Assembly (NCBI RefSeq): GCF_000407445.1
Contig: NZ_ASWB01000003.1
Location: 620,001-684,000 of the forward strand
Length of the DNA: 64,000 bases
Direction of reading: 5' to 3'
Source of the DNA: Enterococcus moraviensis ATCC BAA-383
Lineage (GTDB): Bacteria; Bacillota; Bacilli; Lactobacillales; Enterococcaceae
The translations under genes and the position numbers were made by a program. Under the pieces are notes generated by a model that was given only the letters and a program-made list of their open reading frames with translations, did no database searches and was not told the origin of the DNA. This document shows positions 8,701 through 17,852 of the stretch, piece after piece (within the stretch, counting starts at the first letter, position 1; the number at the start of each line of letters is the position of its first letter).

Positions 8701-10422
8701 TTATTTTTTACCCAGCTTCTCTGTCAATCCACCAATAACTTTTTCATAGAGTAACACATTTTCCTGACGATCACCGACAACTTCAATCAGTTGAAACTTC
8801 GCTTGTGTTTGCGTCGCTTCTAACAACTGTTCCAACTGCTCTAAACTCTCTGCCTTTGTGTATTCAGCATCATATAATTGAGCAACTAAAGAAAAGTCTA
8901 AATCGATGGGCGTACCAAAAATTGGTTCAAAATCATCCGATTTTAATTGACGTTGTGAAAGAAAAGAAAAAATACCACCACCATTATTGTTTAGCAAAAC
9001 AATCGTTAACGGTAAATTATACCGTTTAGCCAGTAATAATCCATTCATATCATGATACATCGCCAAATCTCCAATCAGCAATACATTTTGGCGATTTGGA
9101 TGCGTTGCACACATGCCCAAAGCAGTTGAAACAATACCATCGATTCCGTTGATTCCACGATTCCCAAATAATTGATACTGATTACTTTCGGGTGATGAAA
9201 AACGATCTAAAAAACGAATCGCATTGCTGTTTGAGACAAATAATTGACCATCTTTTGCCATTTTTTTATGGACAAGAATGCTTGCTGATGTTTCATTTAA
9301 TGTCTTCATTTCGCTAAGTTTCATTAATTGCTGTGCAGTTATTTCTTGCCAGTTAATCCATTGATCTCGCCATGAATCAGTCGTTTTTATTTTAACCCTA
9401 TCTCTGATTGCCTTCGCAAATAGCTGTTCTTCCGCTTGAATAGCCACTTGAGTCTGTTTTAGTTGGTCCTGCCATTCACCAGTTTCGTCAACAAAATAGA
9501 TTTTACTTGTCTCACTAAGTGATTGCAGCCAAAACATTGTGTTTTTTGAAATAGGCACCATGCCGAATCGAATGACTACTTCTGGGGATTGATTCATTTC
9601 GACTTCTTGAATAAACAGGTCAGCATAACTCATAATTAAAGAACTATCTTTGCCACAAGCAGTGATATTTGCTAATGGATCACTAAGGATCGGCCAATTC
9701 AATGATTCTGCTAGTTCAATAAATACTTTAGCCTCTTCTGGTGTATGGCTTCCCCCTACCACCAAAACTCCTTTTTTTCCTTGGCATGCGTCCACAAACT
9801 TGATTAGTTCGTCCTCAGATAATTGCTTTTTGCCAACAACTATTTTAGTTGTTTTTTCAGCAATCAGTGCCTGATTCAAATCGGGTAGCAACGGCTCTCT
9901 TAATGGGAAATTTAAATGAACAGGACCTTTTGGTGTTTGACACGCTGTATCTATTACGCGCATTCCTTGCCAATATGAATAATCCAGCATCGCCTTAGTT
10001 CCTTCTGGAATTGCCATTTCTATAAATTCTTTTACATGACTTTGAAATAAATGGAATTGATCCATTGCCTGCGGCGCACCGACTTGACGCAATTCATGTG
10101 GCCGATCTGTGGTCAAAACAATCAACGGAATATGGCTAGCATTTGCCTCACAAATGGCTGGATAATAATTTGCAGCAGCCGTTCCTGATGTACATAATAA
10201 CGCAACTGGCTTACCGCTAGCTTTACTTAATCCTAAAGCAAAAAATGCAGCCGAACGTTCGTCGACTTCAACAAATGTTGTGATTTTTTCTTGGCGATGT
10301 AACAGCAATGCTAGTGGTGTCGAACGAGAGCCCGGGCTGATCACAGCCTGTTCTACTCCACTGCTGATCATCCCCTCAACAAAAGCTTGTAAATAGTTTG
10401 TCGTATCACTCTGATTTGTCAT
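8701..10422 (-). CDS. menD: SEPHCHC synthase MenD
   Basis: This thiamine-diphosphate enzyme of 573 residues joins isochorismate and 2-oxoglutarate. It has the N-terminal Pyr domain (SPGSRSTPLALLL and the EVDERSAAFFALGLSK glutamate motif) and the C-terminal PP domain with GDLAMYHDMNGL and LNNNGGGIFSFL, which bind ThDP and magnesium. ATG at 10422 follows AGGTGGGG and is preferred over the in-frame GTG four codons upstream. The start overlaps the menF end by 17 bp. Confidence 0.96.
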   Translation of the reverse strand: MTNQSDTTNYLQAFVEGMISSGVEQAVISPGSRSTPLALLLHRQEKITTFVEVDERSAAFFALGLSKASGKPVALLCTSGTAAANYYPAICEANASHIPLIVLTTDRPHELRQVGAPQAMDQFHLFQSHVKEFIEMAIPEGTKAMLDYSYWQGMRVIDTACQTPKGPVHLNFPLREPLLPDLNQALIAEKTTKIVVGKKQLSEDELIKFVDACQGKKGVLVVGGSHTPEEAKVFIELAESLNWPILSDPLANITACGKDSSLIMSYADLFIQEVEMNQSPEVVIRFGMVPISKNTMFWLQSLSETSKIYFVDETGEWQDQLKQTQVAIQAEEQLFAKAIRDRVKIKTTDSWRDQWINWQEITAQQLMKLSEMKTLNETSASILVHKKMAKDGQLFVSNSNAIRFLDRFSSPESNQYQLFGNRGINGIDGIVSTALGMCATHPNRQNVLLIGDLAMYHDMNGLLLAKRYNLPLTIVLLNNNGGGIFSFLSQRQLKSDDFEPIFGTPIDLDFSLVAQLYDAEYTKAESLEQLEQLLEATQTQAKFQLIEVVGDRQENVLLYEKVIGGLTEKLGKK

Positions 10423-11788
10423 GACGTTCCCCACCTATTCCTCTTAACATCGGTTGAAATTTAATTTTTGTTTCTATTCTTTCTTGCTCTGCTTGAGAAT
10501 CCTTGACAATACCACACCCAGCATATAAATAACCGCGTTTCCCAGAAAATACGGCCGATCGAATTCCTACCGCAAACTCACCAATATCCTCTTTGATTGC
10601 TACCCACCCGATTGGTGCACCATACAATCCTCTATCTAATTGCTCATGCTCTTTAAGCCACATCAAAGCTAACTCCTTTGGTTCGCCACCTAGAGCAGGC
10701 GTTGGATGGAGTTGTTGAATTCCTGTGAGGAATCGGTAGTCTTTTTTCCGCTCCCCTTCAATCGGTAAGTATAGATGTTGAATATCCCGATTTTTTAATA
10801 GATGTGGTGTTTGAGCCTGAATCGTAGTTCCTGTCATCGCTTCTAATTCTTTGACGATTCTATCTACAACTATTTTGTGTTCTTGCTTATTTTTCATGTC
10901 ATTCAACAAGTAATTACCCAATGATTCATCTTCGATTTGTGTTGTTCCACGTGAAACAGAACCCGCGATACTAGCTGTTGAAAACATCTTTTTAGAGGCC
11001 TTTAATAAGCGTTCCGGTGTAGCTCCAATAAACGTCTGTTCATCTGATTCTAAAACAAAAAAGTACGTATTTGTTTGTTGTTTTTGAAGATTTTTTAAGA
11101 TAATATCTGCTTGAAATACTTGGTCACTCTTTACTTCCATTCGTCTAGCTAAAACAACTTTCTCTAACGGACCTGCTTCTTTCAATTTAGCTACAGTATC
11201 ATCAACAACTGCCATCCATTCAGATACAGCGATTTCTTCTGCTTTTATTTGTGCATGATCCTTTTTTTCTAGTATTTCTGTACTCGCTAGTTTTGCGAAT
11301 TGGTCTGCAAGTTCCAACCACTTTTGCTGTAACGTATCTCTGCTTTGAGCAGTAAAGTTCATCGTAAGGTATTGCTTTTCTTTCGCTTCAGTAAGTAAAA
11401 AAGTTGGCAAATAAAAAAGTCCTTGTTCCATCCGACCCCAATCATTTTTTCCAGATTGTTTACTATCAAAAGCAAATCCACCGAATAAAAGAGCTCCTGC
11501 TCCTGTAACAGAAAGATTTTGATAGATTTTGTCTTGTTCTCCTAGAATAAATGCATCTACTTGTTCAAACGAGGCCTGATCATACGTCAATTCTTTTTCT
11601 TTTCCAAAGCCGGCTAACGTAAAATCTTTGTCGGCTGTTTGCCAATAAAAACGTGCTCCTTTGAAACGTTTTTGCCCCTTCTCAAAATAGGTACGCAAAG
11701 AAACTGACGTTTCATTTATTTCTTTGATCCAACTAAATTGACGATAGCCATTTTCATAGGCTTGTTCTAATTCTTTAGGAATGCTCAT
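10406..11788 (-). CDS. menF: Isochorismate synthase MenF
   Basis: The 460-residue chorismate-utilising enzyme has the catalytic C-terminal block (FAVGIRSAVFSGKRGYLYAG and GIVKDSQAEQERIETKIKF) and the EKVVLAR motif. It converts chorismate to isochorismate, the entry step to menaquinone. The start at 11788 overlaps the menE stop in an ATGA, with GGGAGG upstream; the longer frame runs into menE and is rejected. A parS site with one consensus-allowed change lies inside the coding region at 10943. Confidence 0.94.
   Translation of the reverse strand: MSIPKELEQAYENGYRQFSWIKEINETSVSLRTYFEKGQKRFKGARFYWQTADKDFTLAGFGKEKELTYDQASFEQVDAFILGEQDKIYQNLSVTGAGALLFGGFAFDSKQSGKNDWGRMEQGLFYLPTFLLTEAKEKQYLTMNFTAQSRDTLQQKWLELADQFAKLASTEILEKKDHAQIKAEEIAVSEWMAVVDDTVAKLKEAGPLEKVVLARRMEVKSDQVFQADIILKNLQKQQTNTYFFVLESDEQTFIGATPERLLKASKKMFSTASIAGSVSRGTTQIEDESLGNYLLNDMKNKQEHKIVVDRIVKELEAMTGTTIQAQTPHLLKNRDIQHLYLPIEGERKKDYRFLTGIQQLHPTPALGGEPKELALMWLKEHEQLDRGLYGAPIGWVAIKEDIGEFAVGIRSAVFSGKRGYLYAGCGIVKDSQAEQERIETKIKFQPMLRGIGGERHDKSE
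10943..10958. other. parS site inside menF
   Basis: TGTTCCACGTGAAACA differs from the perfect palindrome only at position 5, which is variable in known Bacillus parS sites. It is embedded in coding sequence, as many parS sites are. Confidence 0.85.
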
Positions 11789-13254
11789 TTGTTTAAAAAA
11801 GCCTCCCTTTCTGTTGTTGTTAAGCGGTGCTTCGCTAATTTTCCACTCGCCGTTTTTGGGAGAGAGTGGCATAAATAAATTCGTTTAGGGAGTTTATATT
11901 TTGCTAAATAGTTTTCGGCAAAAGTATTTACCTCTTCCCTTGTGATTGTTGATGTACCTACAATGTATGCAACTGGGACTGCACCCCATTTTTCATCCGG
12001 CTCACCAACTACTGCAACTTCTTTTACTCCTGGAAATTCTTGTAAAACGTGCTCAATTTCTGTAGGATAAATATTCTCCCCGCCTGAAATAATCAATTCG
12101 CTTAAACGGCTTACCAAATAAAGATAGCCCTCTTCATCTAGATACCCCATATCTCCCGTTTTAAACCAGCCGTCTGCCGTCCATTTTACGGTTTGCCATT
12201 GTTCGCCATTTAAATAGTGCCGAATGACATTCTTCCCTTTTAATAGAATTTCCCCGACTTCATTTGGTTGTAATAGTTGCTCTTTAGCATCAACGATTTT
12301 AAGTGATATACCCTTCAACGGTTTCCCAGCAGAACCCATTTTTCTCGCAGCATCTCCAAAACGTAATGCCACGACTTGTGAACAGGTTTCGGTCATTCCA
12401 TACGATTGAATCACAGGTATTTTATAGCTTTCACATGTTTCTAACGCTTTGGGAGAAATCGGTCCGCCACCGAGTAACATTGCTTTAAATTGGGGACTAT
12501 ACCCCGTTGCAGGGTAGCTTTCCAATAATTCTTGTAACATGACCGCTACAACAGAAATCACCGTTCCTCTACCTTGAGTTAAGTCATCTGTCACTGTTTT
12601 AGCATCAAATTTACTATATAAACGAAAACTACATCCCAAAACCAGTTGACGAATAATAATCGACAATCCGCTGATATGAAATAGCGGGACTGGGCAAAGC
12701 CAACAATCTTCTACTGTAATATTCATATTTTCTTGTGTTGCCAAAGCGCTAGCTAAATGGTTACTAAAAGATTGCACAACGCCTTTAGGATTTCCTGTCG
12801 TACCTGATGTATACATGATTGAAGCGGATGCCTCAAGTTGATAAGTATTCACTATTTCAATTGTAGATACTTTTTTACTTCCAGGACAGACCATCTCAAT
12901 CAATGTTACAGCATCCACTTCGGCAAGAAACGTTAGACTCTCCGTAGCTGTTACAATAAAATTGACTTGCGCATCTGATAACTGATAGCTAAGTTCTTGT
13001 ATACTTAAATGTGTATTCAAGAAAACTAACTCTTTGCCCAACTCCCATAATGCAAGAATGGAAAAATACATTTCTTTTGAATTACGGCTAAATAGGCCCA
13101 CTCGTTTTTCTTCAGTTGGAATCTCTAAAGAAAATACTTCTGCCCATTGTTTAACTTCTTGTTCCACTTCAGTAAAAGACCATACTTCATCCTGCCAATA
13201 AAAAGCAGGATGATCTGGTCTTTGATTTACTTGTTTTTGCAGCCAATTACGCAT
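11785..13254 (-). CDS. menE: o-Succinylbenzoate-CoA ligase MenE
   Basis: The 489-residue ANL-family ligase has MYTSGTTGNPKGVVQS (P-loop), IQSYGMTETCSQ (A5), GDMGYLDEEGYL (A7) and the catalytic lysine motif PKTASGKLAKHRL. It activates OSB with ATP and CoA. ATG at 13254 lies 6 bp after AAGGTG; the in-frame GTG three codons upstream overlaps that site and is less likely. It follows menB by 18 bp. Confidence 0.95.
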   Translation of the reverse strand: MRNWLQKQVNQRPDHPAFYWQDEVWSFTEVEQEVKQWAEVFSLEIPTEEKRVGLFSRNSKEMYFSILALWELGKELVFLNTHLSIQELSYQLSDAQVNFIVTATESLTFLAEVDAVTLIEMVCPGSKKVSTIEIVNTYQLEASASIMYTSGTTGNPKGVVQSFSNHLASALATQENMNITVEDCWLCPVPLFHISGLSIIIRQLVLGCSFRLYSKFDAKTVTDDLTQGRGTVISVVAVMLQELLESYPATGYSPQFKAMLLGGGPISPKALETCESYKIPVIQSYGMTETCSQVVALRFGDAARKMGSAGKPLKGISLKIVDAKEQLLQPNEVGEILLKGKNVIRHYLNGEQWQTVKWTADGWFKTGDMGYLDEEGYLYLVSRLSELIISGGENIYPTEIEHVLQEFPGVKEVAVVGEPDEKWGAVPVAYIVGTSTITREEVNTFAENYLAKYKLPKRIYLCHSLPKTASGKLAKHRLTTTEREAFLNK

Positions 13255-13272
13255 ATTTTTCACCTTTTTATT

Positions 13273-14088
13273 TTATGGAAATTTAGGAAATTGATCGAAA
13301 TCAGGGTCACGTTTTTCTTTAAATGAATCGCGTCCTTCTTTTGCTTCATCCATTGTGTAATACAGTAATGTTGCATCTCCTGCTAATTGCTGGATTCCAG
13401 CTAGTCCATCTGTATCAGCATTTAATGACGCTTTGATCATGCGCAATGCAAGTGGACTTTTCTTCAACATTTCTTCTGCCCACTCCATCGTAACATCTTC
13501 CACATCTGCCAACGGAACTACGGTATTGATCCAGCCCATATCCAGCGCTTCTTCAGCTGAATATTGTTTACATAGGAACCAAACTTCTTTCGCTTTTTTA
13601 TGACCAACCACACGAGCTAAATAGCCAGAGCCATAACCGCCATCGAAACTGCCTACATTGGGTCCTGTTTGACCAAATTTAGCATTATCTGCAGCAATCG
13701 TTAGATCACAAACAAGTTGAAGGACGTTTCCGCCGCCGATCGAATATCCTTTGACCATCGCAATGACAGGTTTTGGAATCACACGAATCAAACGTTGTAA
13801 ATCTAATACATTTAAACGAGGAACACTATCTTCGCCTACATACCCGCCATGTCCGCGAACTTTTTGGTCTCCACCTGAACAAAATGCTTTGTCTCCTGCA
13901 CCGGTTAAGATAATCACACCGACATCTTGTTTATCACGGCTGATGTTGAATGCGTCAATCATTTCCATGACTGTTTTTGGTGTAAAAGCATTATGAACTT
14001 GAGGGCGATTAATCGTAATTTTTGCTACTTTTCCTTCTTGTTCAAATAAAATTTCGTCGTATTCTTTGATTGTTGTCCAGTTTCTCAT
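13273..14088 (-). CDS. menB: 1,4-Dihydroxy-2-naphthoyl-CoA synthase MenB
   Basis: This 271-residue crotonase-fold enzyme carries [23 protein letters not shown] (oxyanion hole) and [13 protein letters not shown], diagnostic of MenB. It closes the second ring of OSB-CoA to DHNA-CoA. GGGAGGTTT precedes the ATG. It is the first gene of the men operon, so the operon promoter must lie in 14089-14200. Confidence 0.97.
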   Translation of the reverse strand: MRNWTTIKEYDEILFEQEGKVAKITINRPQVHNAFTPKTVMEMIDAFNISRDKQDVGVIILTGAGDKAFCSGGDQKVRGHGGYVGEDSVPRLNVLDLQRLIRVIPKPVIAMVKGYSIGGGNVLQLVCDLTIAADNAKFGQTGPNVGSFDGGYGSGYLARVVGHKKAKEVWFLCKQYSAEEALDMGWINTVVPLADVEDVTMEWAEEMLKKSPLALRMIKASLNADTDGLAGIQQLAGDATLLYYTMDEAKEGRDSFKEKRDPDFDQFPKFP

Positions 14089-14391
14089 GAGGAAACCTCC
14101 CTATAATTTTTAGTGATCAACACTTTATCGAAAGTCTAGCCTGCGATACTATATTTGTTTTCAATGCTTCTATTATACACAAATATGCAAGTTTTAGAAT
14201 GATAGAGGGTTTAGAGAGTGGTGAAAAATCATATGAAGCGAAATCAGAAGAATTTAAAATTGTTTATATTCCTGTTCGTTAAAATATGTATTTCATGTAC
14301 TATTAGGTGCACATGAAAAAGAAATAAATAGCACAACACAATCCTCCACCTAAATTTTGCTCATATAATAATACCCACCAAACTAAACAAT
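14089..14391. other. Gap between the men operon and adcA
   Basis: A minus-strand TATAAT at 14172-14177 lies about 85 bp before menB, with no clear -35, and is a weak candidate for the men promoter. TTTCATGT at about 14289 and ACATGAAA 13 bp further on form an inverted repeat. No gene is seen. Confidence 0.4.
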
Positions 14392-14433
14392 AACCCCCTA
14401 AAAAATCTCATCTAGCCGATTTTTTAGGGGGTT
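14392..14433 (-). terminator. Terminator after adcA
   Basis: A 16-bp perfect stem (AACCCCCTAAAAAATC) lies 24 bp after the adcA stop codon. Confidence 0.85.
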
Positions 14434-14456
14434 GAATCTAACTATTTACATGCTTA

Positions 14457-15971
14457 TCAATGTGCTAACATCTCTTGTGCAATATCAAATCCCGTCATAT
14501 CAACTGGATAATAAGTCGGCCAATTATCCATTTCTTCCAATAATTTTTGTTGACTTTCATTACCAAAATAGATATGGAAATGTGCTGCTTTAGAAGGCGC
14601 GATGCCATGATCTGAAAATTGAACATACTTATATGGCGTATCCCCCGTTGCTTCAAACAAAAAGCGAACCCCACGATTTCCAGCTTTGTAAGTTAAGATT
14701 TCTTTTCCTGCGTATTTATATTTCGATGTGTATTTTTTATCCCCTACTATAAATGTCATGGCGTCCTTACTGATATCAATACGATCAACGTCTGTTTGAT
14801 ACCCTTTTTGATAATAGGCTTTGTATTCTTCTGCTGTCATTTTTTTCGTTAATTTTTCTTTATAATCAAATACTTGATCAAACGTACCATCTTCTAAATA
14901 AGGAAATACTGATTGCCACTCACCTGCATAATCAGAAAGAACACGATCTTTAACATCCTTGTCGTCAAAATACCCGTTTGAAACCGTCTTGTTTGCTTCT
15001 GGTTCAGCGACTTCTTTTTTAGGTGTCACTTCCGTTGATTTTATCAATGCTTCTAGATTATCTTTCATCACACTGATATATGTTTTACCGGCTTTCATAT
15101 CCTCATTGGTAAGACCTTCTAACGGATTTAACACAAGTAATTCAACACCCGCTTCACTCGCTAACGTTTTTGCTACTCGGTCATTTGCATTTTCTTCAAA
15201 ATAAATATAGTTGATTCCTGTTTCTTCAACTAATTCTTTTAATTCCGCAATCCGTGAAGGCTTTGGTTCTTGATCTGGAGAAATTCCTGCGATCGGTATT
15301 TGTTTTAGGTTGTAATCTAAGGCTAAATAAGAAAAAGCTGTATGTTGCGTAATAAAATTCTTTTGTTTAGCATTCGCCAACTTTGCTTCATACAACTTAT
15401 CAAGCTCTGTTAACTCTTCGATATAATCAGCTGCATTTTTAGTGAATGTCTTTTTTTGTTCCGGAAATTGATCGATCAATCCATCTCTGATTGTTTCCAC
15501 TTCTTTGATTGCACGAAAAGGACTTAACCATAGATGAGGATCATAGTCATGAGAATGTCCTTCGTGGCTTTCCTCTGCTGAATGATCGTGATCATCACTT
15601 CCAGGTAAAAGAACCATGCCTTCACTTGCTTTAATGCTCGTCACATTCTTTAGTGATTTTTCCATCTTAGGAACCCACGTTTCCATATATTCACTGTTAT
15701 AAACAAAAGCATCCGCATCTTGTAAGTTAGCGATTTCTTTTGCAGAAGGTTCATAATCATGTGCTTCAGTTCCTGCAGGCACCATTAGTGTAACCTCACC
15801 AACATCACCGACAATATTTCTTGTAAATTCATACATTGGATAAAAAGAAGTAACAATCGTCAACTGTTCTTTCTCCTTATTTTGTGTTTCAGATTTCGGT
15901 TTAGTGCACGCAGTTAAAATAACCGTTAGTAAAAATAAACCTGTAATAATAAGCATTAACTTCTTTTTCAT
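14457..15971 (-). CDS. adcA: Zinc ABC transporter substrate-binding lipoprotein with C-terminal ZinT domain (AdcA type)
   Basis: The 504-residue protein has a lipoprotein signal (LLTVILTAC lipobox), a cluster A-I zinc-binding domain (TSFYPMYEFTRNIVGD; the His-rich loop DDHDHSAEESHEGHSHDYD; PHLWLSP; TQHTAFSYLA) and, from about residue 330, a ZinT-like domain ending in HGIAPSKAAHFHIYFG. This fusion is typical of AdcA in streptococci and enterococci. It captures Zn(II) for an AdcBC permease, which is not in this window. ATG at 15971 follows AGGAG; an upstream TTG overlaps that site. A strong promoter and a Zur-like box lie upstream. Confidence 0.95.
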   Translation of the reverse strand: MKKKLMLIITGLFLLTVILTACTKPKSETQNKEKEQLTIVTSFYPMYEFTRNIVGDVGEVTLMVPAGTEAHDYEPSAKEIANLQDADAFVYNSEYMETWVPKMEKSLKNVTSIKASEGMVLLPGSDDHDHSAEESHEGHSHDYDPHLWLSPFRAIKEVETIRDGLIDQFPEQKKTFTKNAADYIEELTELDKLYEAKLANAKQKNFITQHTAFSYLALDYNLKQIPIAGISPDQEPKPSRIAELKELVEETGINYIYFEENANDRVAKTLASEAGVELLVLNPLEGLTNEDMKAGKTYISVMKDNLEALIKSTEVTPKKEVAEPEANKTVSNGYFDDKDVKDRVLSDYAGEWQSVFPYLEDGTFDQVFDYKEKLTKKMTAEEYKAYYQKGYQTDVDRIDISKDAMTFIVGDKKYTSKYKYAGKEILTYKAGNRGVRFLFEATGDTPYKYVQFSDHGIAPSKAAHFHIYFGNESQQKLLEEMDNWPTYYPVDMTGFDIAQEMLAH

Positions 15972-16097
15972 CCCTAATCTCCTCAATCGTTTTATTTATA
16001 ATTTACTGTATCTTAAGATAATTGCTCTTGCGAAAAAAACATTATTGTATATGGTCTAGTTGTTCATTCGATCACTCCTTTCCGATTCTCAACACCT

Positions 16098-16118
16098 AAA
16101 GCGTAACGATTACGTTTT
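16098..16118. promoter_or_regulatory. Zur-like operator of adcA
   Basis: AAAACGTAATCGTTACGCTTT (21 bp on the minus strand) has the core CGTAA-n3-TTACG, matching the Bacillus-type Zur box half-sites CGTAAT/ATTACG. It sits about 12 bp downstream of the adcA -10, where bound Zur would block early transcription. Zinc repression is inferred from motif plus target. Confidence 0.72.
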
Positions 16119-16129
16119 AACCACATGAG

Positions 16130-16158
16130 AATATAACAATTTTTTTTATCGTTGTCAA
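16130..16158 (-). promoter_or_regulatory. adcA promoter
   Basis: On the minus strand TTGACA (16153-16158) and TATATT (16130-16135) have a 17-bp spacer, giving a near-consensus sigma-A promoter. Confidence 0.82.
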
Positions 16159-16166
16159 GAGACGAA

Positions 16167-16209
16167 GAAAGACCAAGAAAAAACATGTCTGTTTTTTCTT
16201 GGTCTTTCT
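16167..16209. terminator. Hairpin/terminator downstream of the yccF-like gene
   Basis: GAAAGACCAAGAAAAAACA and its complement form an approximately 18-bp stem. It ends 20 bp from the yccF stop codon. Confidence 0.7.
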
Positions 16210-16229
16210 ATTTTTTTGCTTTTTTACTA

Positions 16230-16613
16230 TTATTCCATATAAACACTATTTGTCGAAACGACCTGTGCACCAAATGGCATCAATGCTAACTTAGCCAATT
16301 TAAATGACTGCATACCAAACGGAATTCCAATAATTGTCACACATAAAATGATTCCACTAATACAATGACCTACCGCTAGCCAAAATCCGCTGATAACCAA
16401 CCAGAGAATATTTACTAAAAACGAACTCGTACTTGTACTGTATACAACCCTTTTACCGAACGGCCAAAAACTCAATCCTGCAAGCTTGAAACACTGTAGC
16501 CCAATCGGAATCCCAACAATCGTAATACACCAAAGGACTCCTGCTAAAAGCCAAGCCAAACCACCAGCGAAACCGCCAAAAATAAACCAAATAATATTTC
16601 CAAGACATCCCAT
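16230..16613 (-). CDS. YccF-domain inner membrane protein
   Basis: The 127-residue hydrophobic protein is an internal tandem duplication: two halves each contain an NI-W hydrophobic segment followed by CITIVGIPIGLQCFKLA or CVTIIGIPFGMQSFKLA and a PFG motif. This is the YccF family architecture, about four membrane spans. Its function is unknown. It is a single gene with its own hairpin behind it, divergent from the 16786 operon. Confidence 0.85.
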   Translation of the reverse strand: MGCLGNIIWFIFGGFAGGLAWLLAGVLWCITIVGIPIGLQCFKLAGLSFWPFGKRVVYSTSTSSFLVNILWLVISGFWLAVGHCISGIILCVTIIGIPFGMQSFKLAKLALMPFGAQVVSTNSVYME

Positions 16614-16720
16614 AAAGCAAACCTCTACTTTCTACTTAAACTTACAAAATAAATTATACTACAAAACAAAAAAACAAAACCTTACTCGAAACCTAAATTT
16701 ACTAAATTATAGGAATTTCC

Positions 16721-16758
16721 TTGTGAACATTTACTAACTTGGTTACTATTGATAGTAA
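16721..16758 (+). promoter_or_regulatory. Promoter overlapped by a palindromic operator
   Basis: TTGTGA (16721-16726) and TACTAT (16744-16749) are 17 bp apart. The -10 lies inside TTACTATTGATAGTAA (16743-16758), a palindrome with 7-bp arms, itself flanked by AACTT/AAGTT. TACT...AGTA palindromes are the usual operators of HxlR/DUF24 and some MarR repressors; the regulator is not in the window. Confidence 0.68.
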
Positions 16759-16785
16759 GTTATTCATCACAAAGGAGAGTTGTTT

Positions 16786-17124
16786 ATGCGCACAGCAATC
16801 GTCTTTTATCAAAGTACACCTATGATCGGAACAAGCAAACTCCCAAACGGTAATATTCTAGGAATGTTTAAACAAAAAAAATTAGTAACACAACTAAACC
16901 AAGCGCTTGAAAAAAAAGGGAGTAACTGGCTAGCTGTCTTGGACGACTCTATAGCAGATATTGATCTTATTGCTCAAAGAGCAAATGCAATAATTTGTGT
17001 ACCTGGATTACAAAAACAATTTGATTTCAAGGATTACCCAAAAGAAAAAGTTTTTTATTTTGATTCTTTAAGTTATCATGAACTGGCACTAAATAAAGTA
17101 ATTGATTTTCTTGAATCAATTTAA
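16786..17124 (+). CDS. Small alpha/beta protein of unknown function
   Basis: The 112-residue protein begins MRTAIVFYQSTPMIG. It shows alternating beta and alpha segments (AIVFYQS, WLAVLDD, AIICVPGLQ, KVFYFDSLS), suggesting a small Rossmann- or flavodoxin-like fold, possibly similar to PTS IIB proteins, but no catalytic motif is recognised. The ATG at 16786 is 8 bp after AAAGGAG. It is the first gene of a two-gene operon with the hotdog thioesterase, under a promoter masked by a palindrome, so it is probably stress- or ligand-induced. Confidence 0.6.
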   Translation: MRTAIVFYQSTPMIGTSKLPNGNILGMFKQKKLVTQLNQALEKKGSNWLAVLDDSIADIDLIAQRANAIICVPGLQKQFDFKDYPKEKVFYFDSLSYHELALNKVIDFLESI

Positions 17125-17144
17125 AAAAGAAAGGGTTGATTTCC

Positions 17145-17516
17145 ATGCATTTATTAGACTATTTAAACATCGAAACAACTGAACTATCTAAAGAAAAAGT
17201 TGTTTTAACAATGAAGATAGCCGATTTCCATCAACAGCCTTATGGCATTTTACATGGCGGAATGAATGGGATCTTGATTGAAACAGCCTGTAGTTTAGGC
17301 GCTAATGAACAGTTGGATAAGACTTCTTATGCAGTCGGTATTGATCTTCAAGTCAACCACTTAAAAGGAATGTCTAGTGGTGTTCTAACAACAATTGCCA
17401 CACCCAATCACATCGGAAAATCCGTTCAAGTTTGGGAAGGAAAAATTTTTAATGCCTCTGGTGAAATGACTGCAGTTGGTCGTTGTACATTGATGAGCCG
17501 AAAAATAGAGAAGTAA
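17145..17516 (+). CDS. Hotdog-fold thioesterase, PaaI/MenI type (probable DHNA-CoA hydrolase)
   Basis: The 123-residue hotdog protein has the catalytic PYGILHGGMNGILIET segment (HGG with the following Glu), an AVGIDLQVNHLK beta strand and the C-terminal MTAVGRCTLM strand, as in PaaI-type acyl-CoA thioesterases. The men operon here makes DHNA-CoA but contains no thioesterase, so this gene 3 kb away is the natural MenI candidate. ATG at 17145 follows GAAAGGG. It could instead act on other aryl-CoAs. Confidence 0.8.
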   Translation: MHLLDYLNIETTELSKEKVVLTMKIADFHQQPYGILHGGMNGILIETACSLGANEQLDKTSYAVGIDLQVNHLKGMSSGVLTTIATPNHIGKSVQVWEGKIFNASGEMTAVGRCTLMSRKIEK

Positions 17517-17523
17517 AAATTAG

Positions 17524-17549
17524 CGCACGGACAGAAATGCGGCCGTGCG
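17524..17549 (+). terminator. GC-rich hairpin after the thioesterase operon
   Basis: CGCACGG (17524-17530) pairs with CCGTGCG (17543-17549), followed by TCTTTAA. The T-tail is weak. Confidence 0.55.
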
Positions 17550-17559
17550 TCTTTAACGT

Positions 17560-17727
17560 TTAAAAAATGTTATTCACTAAGCTGACTAACATGCCCATCA
17601 CAGGTACTAAAACCCAAACCCACGAAGTCAAATGACTTTTATTATCCTCTTTTATCGTAGCTAAGCGTAATCTCAAGTTTTCATTTTCTAATTTTAATGC
17701 TTCGATTTTTTCATTTTGATTTGTCAT
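17560..17727 (-). CDS. Small single-span membrane protein
   Basis: A 55-residue frame starts ATG at 17727, 8 bp after TAGGAGCG. It begins MTNQNEKIEALKLENENLRL, a heptad-like Leu/Ile coiled coil, and then has a C-terminal transmembrane helix (WVWVLVPVMGMLVSLV). This N-in, C-tail-anchored layout is plausible for a small scaffolding or stress protein. No family is recognised. Confidence 0.6.
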   Translation of the reverse strand: MTNQNEKIEALKLENENLRLRLATIKEDNKSHLTSWVWVLVPVMGMLVSLVNNIF

Positions 17728-17852
17728 ACTTATTCGCTCCTAATTAATTGATAAGCTTATTATGACGGATTCAGAGATCAACAAACAGACGTTTTTGTCA
17801 GAGATTGACATGACAAAAATCATATTCTTTCAATATGGCATTTGTCCCTTTT

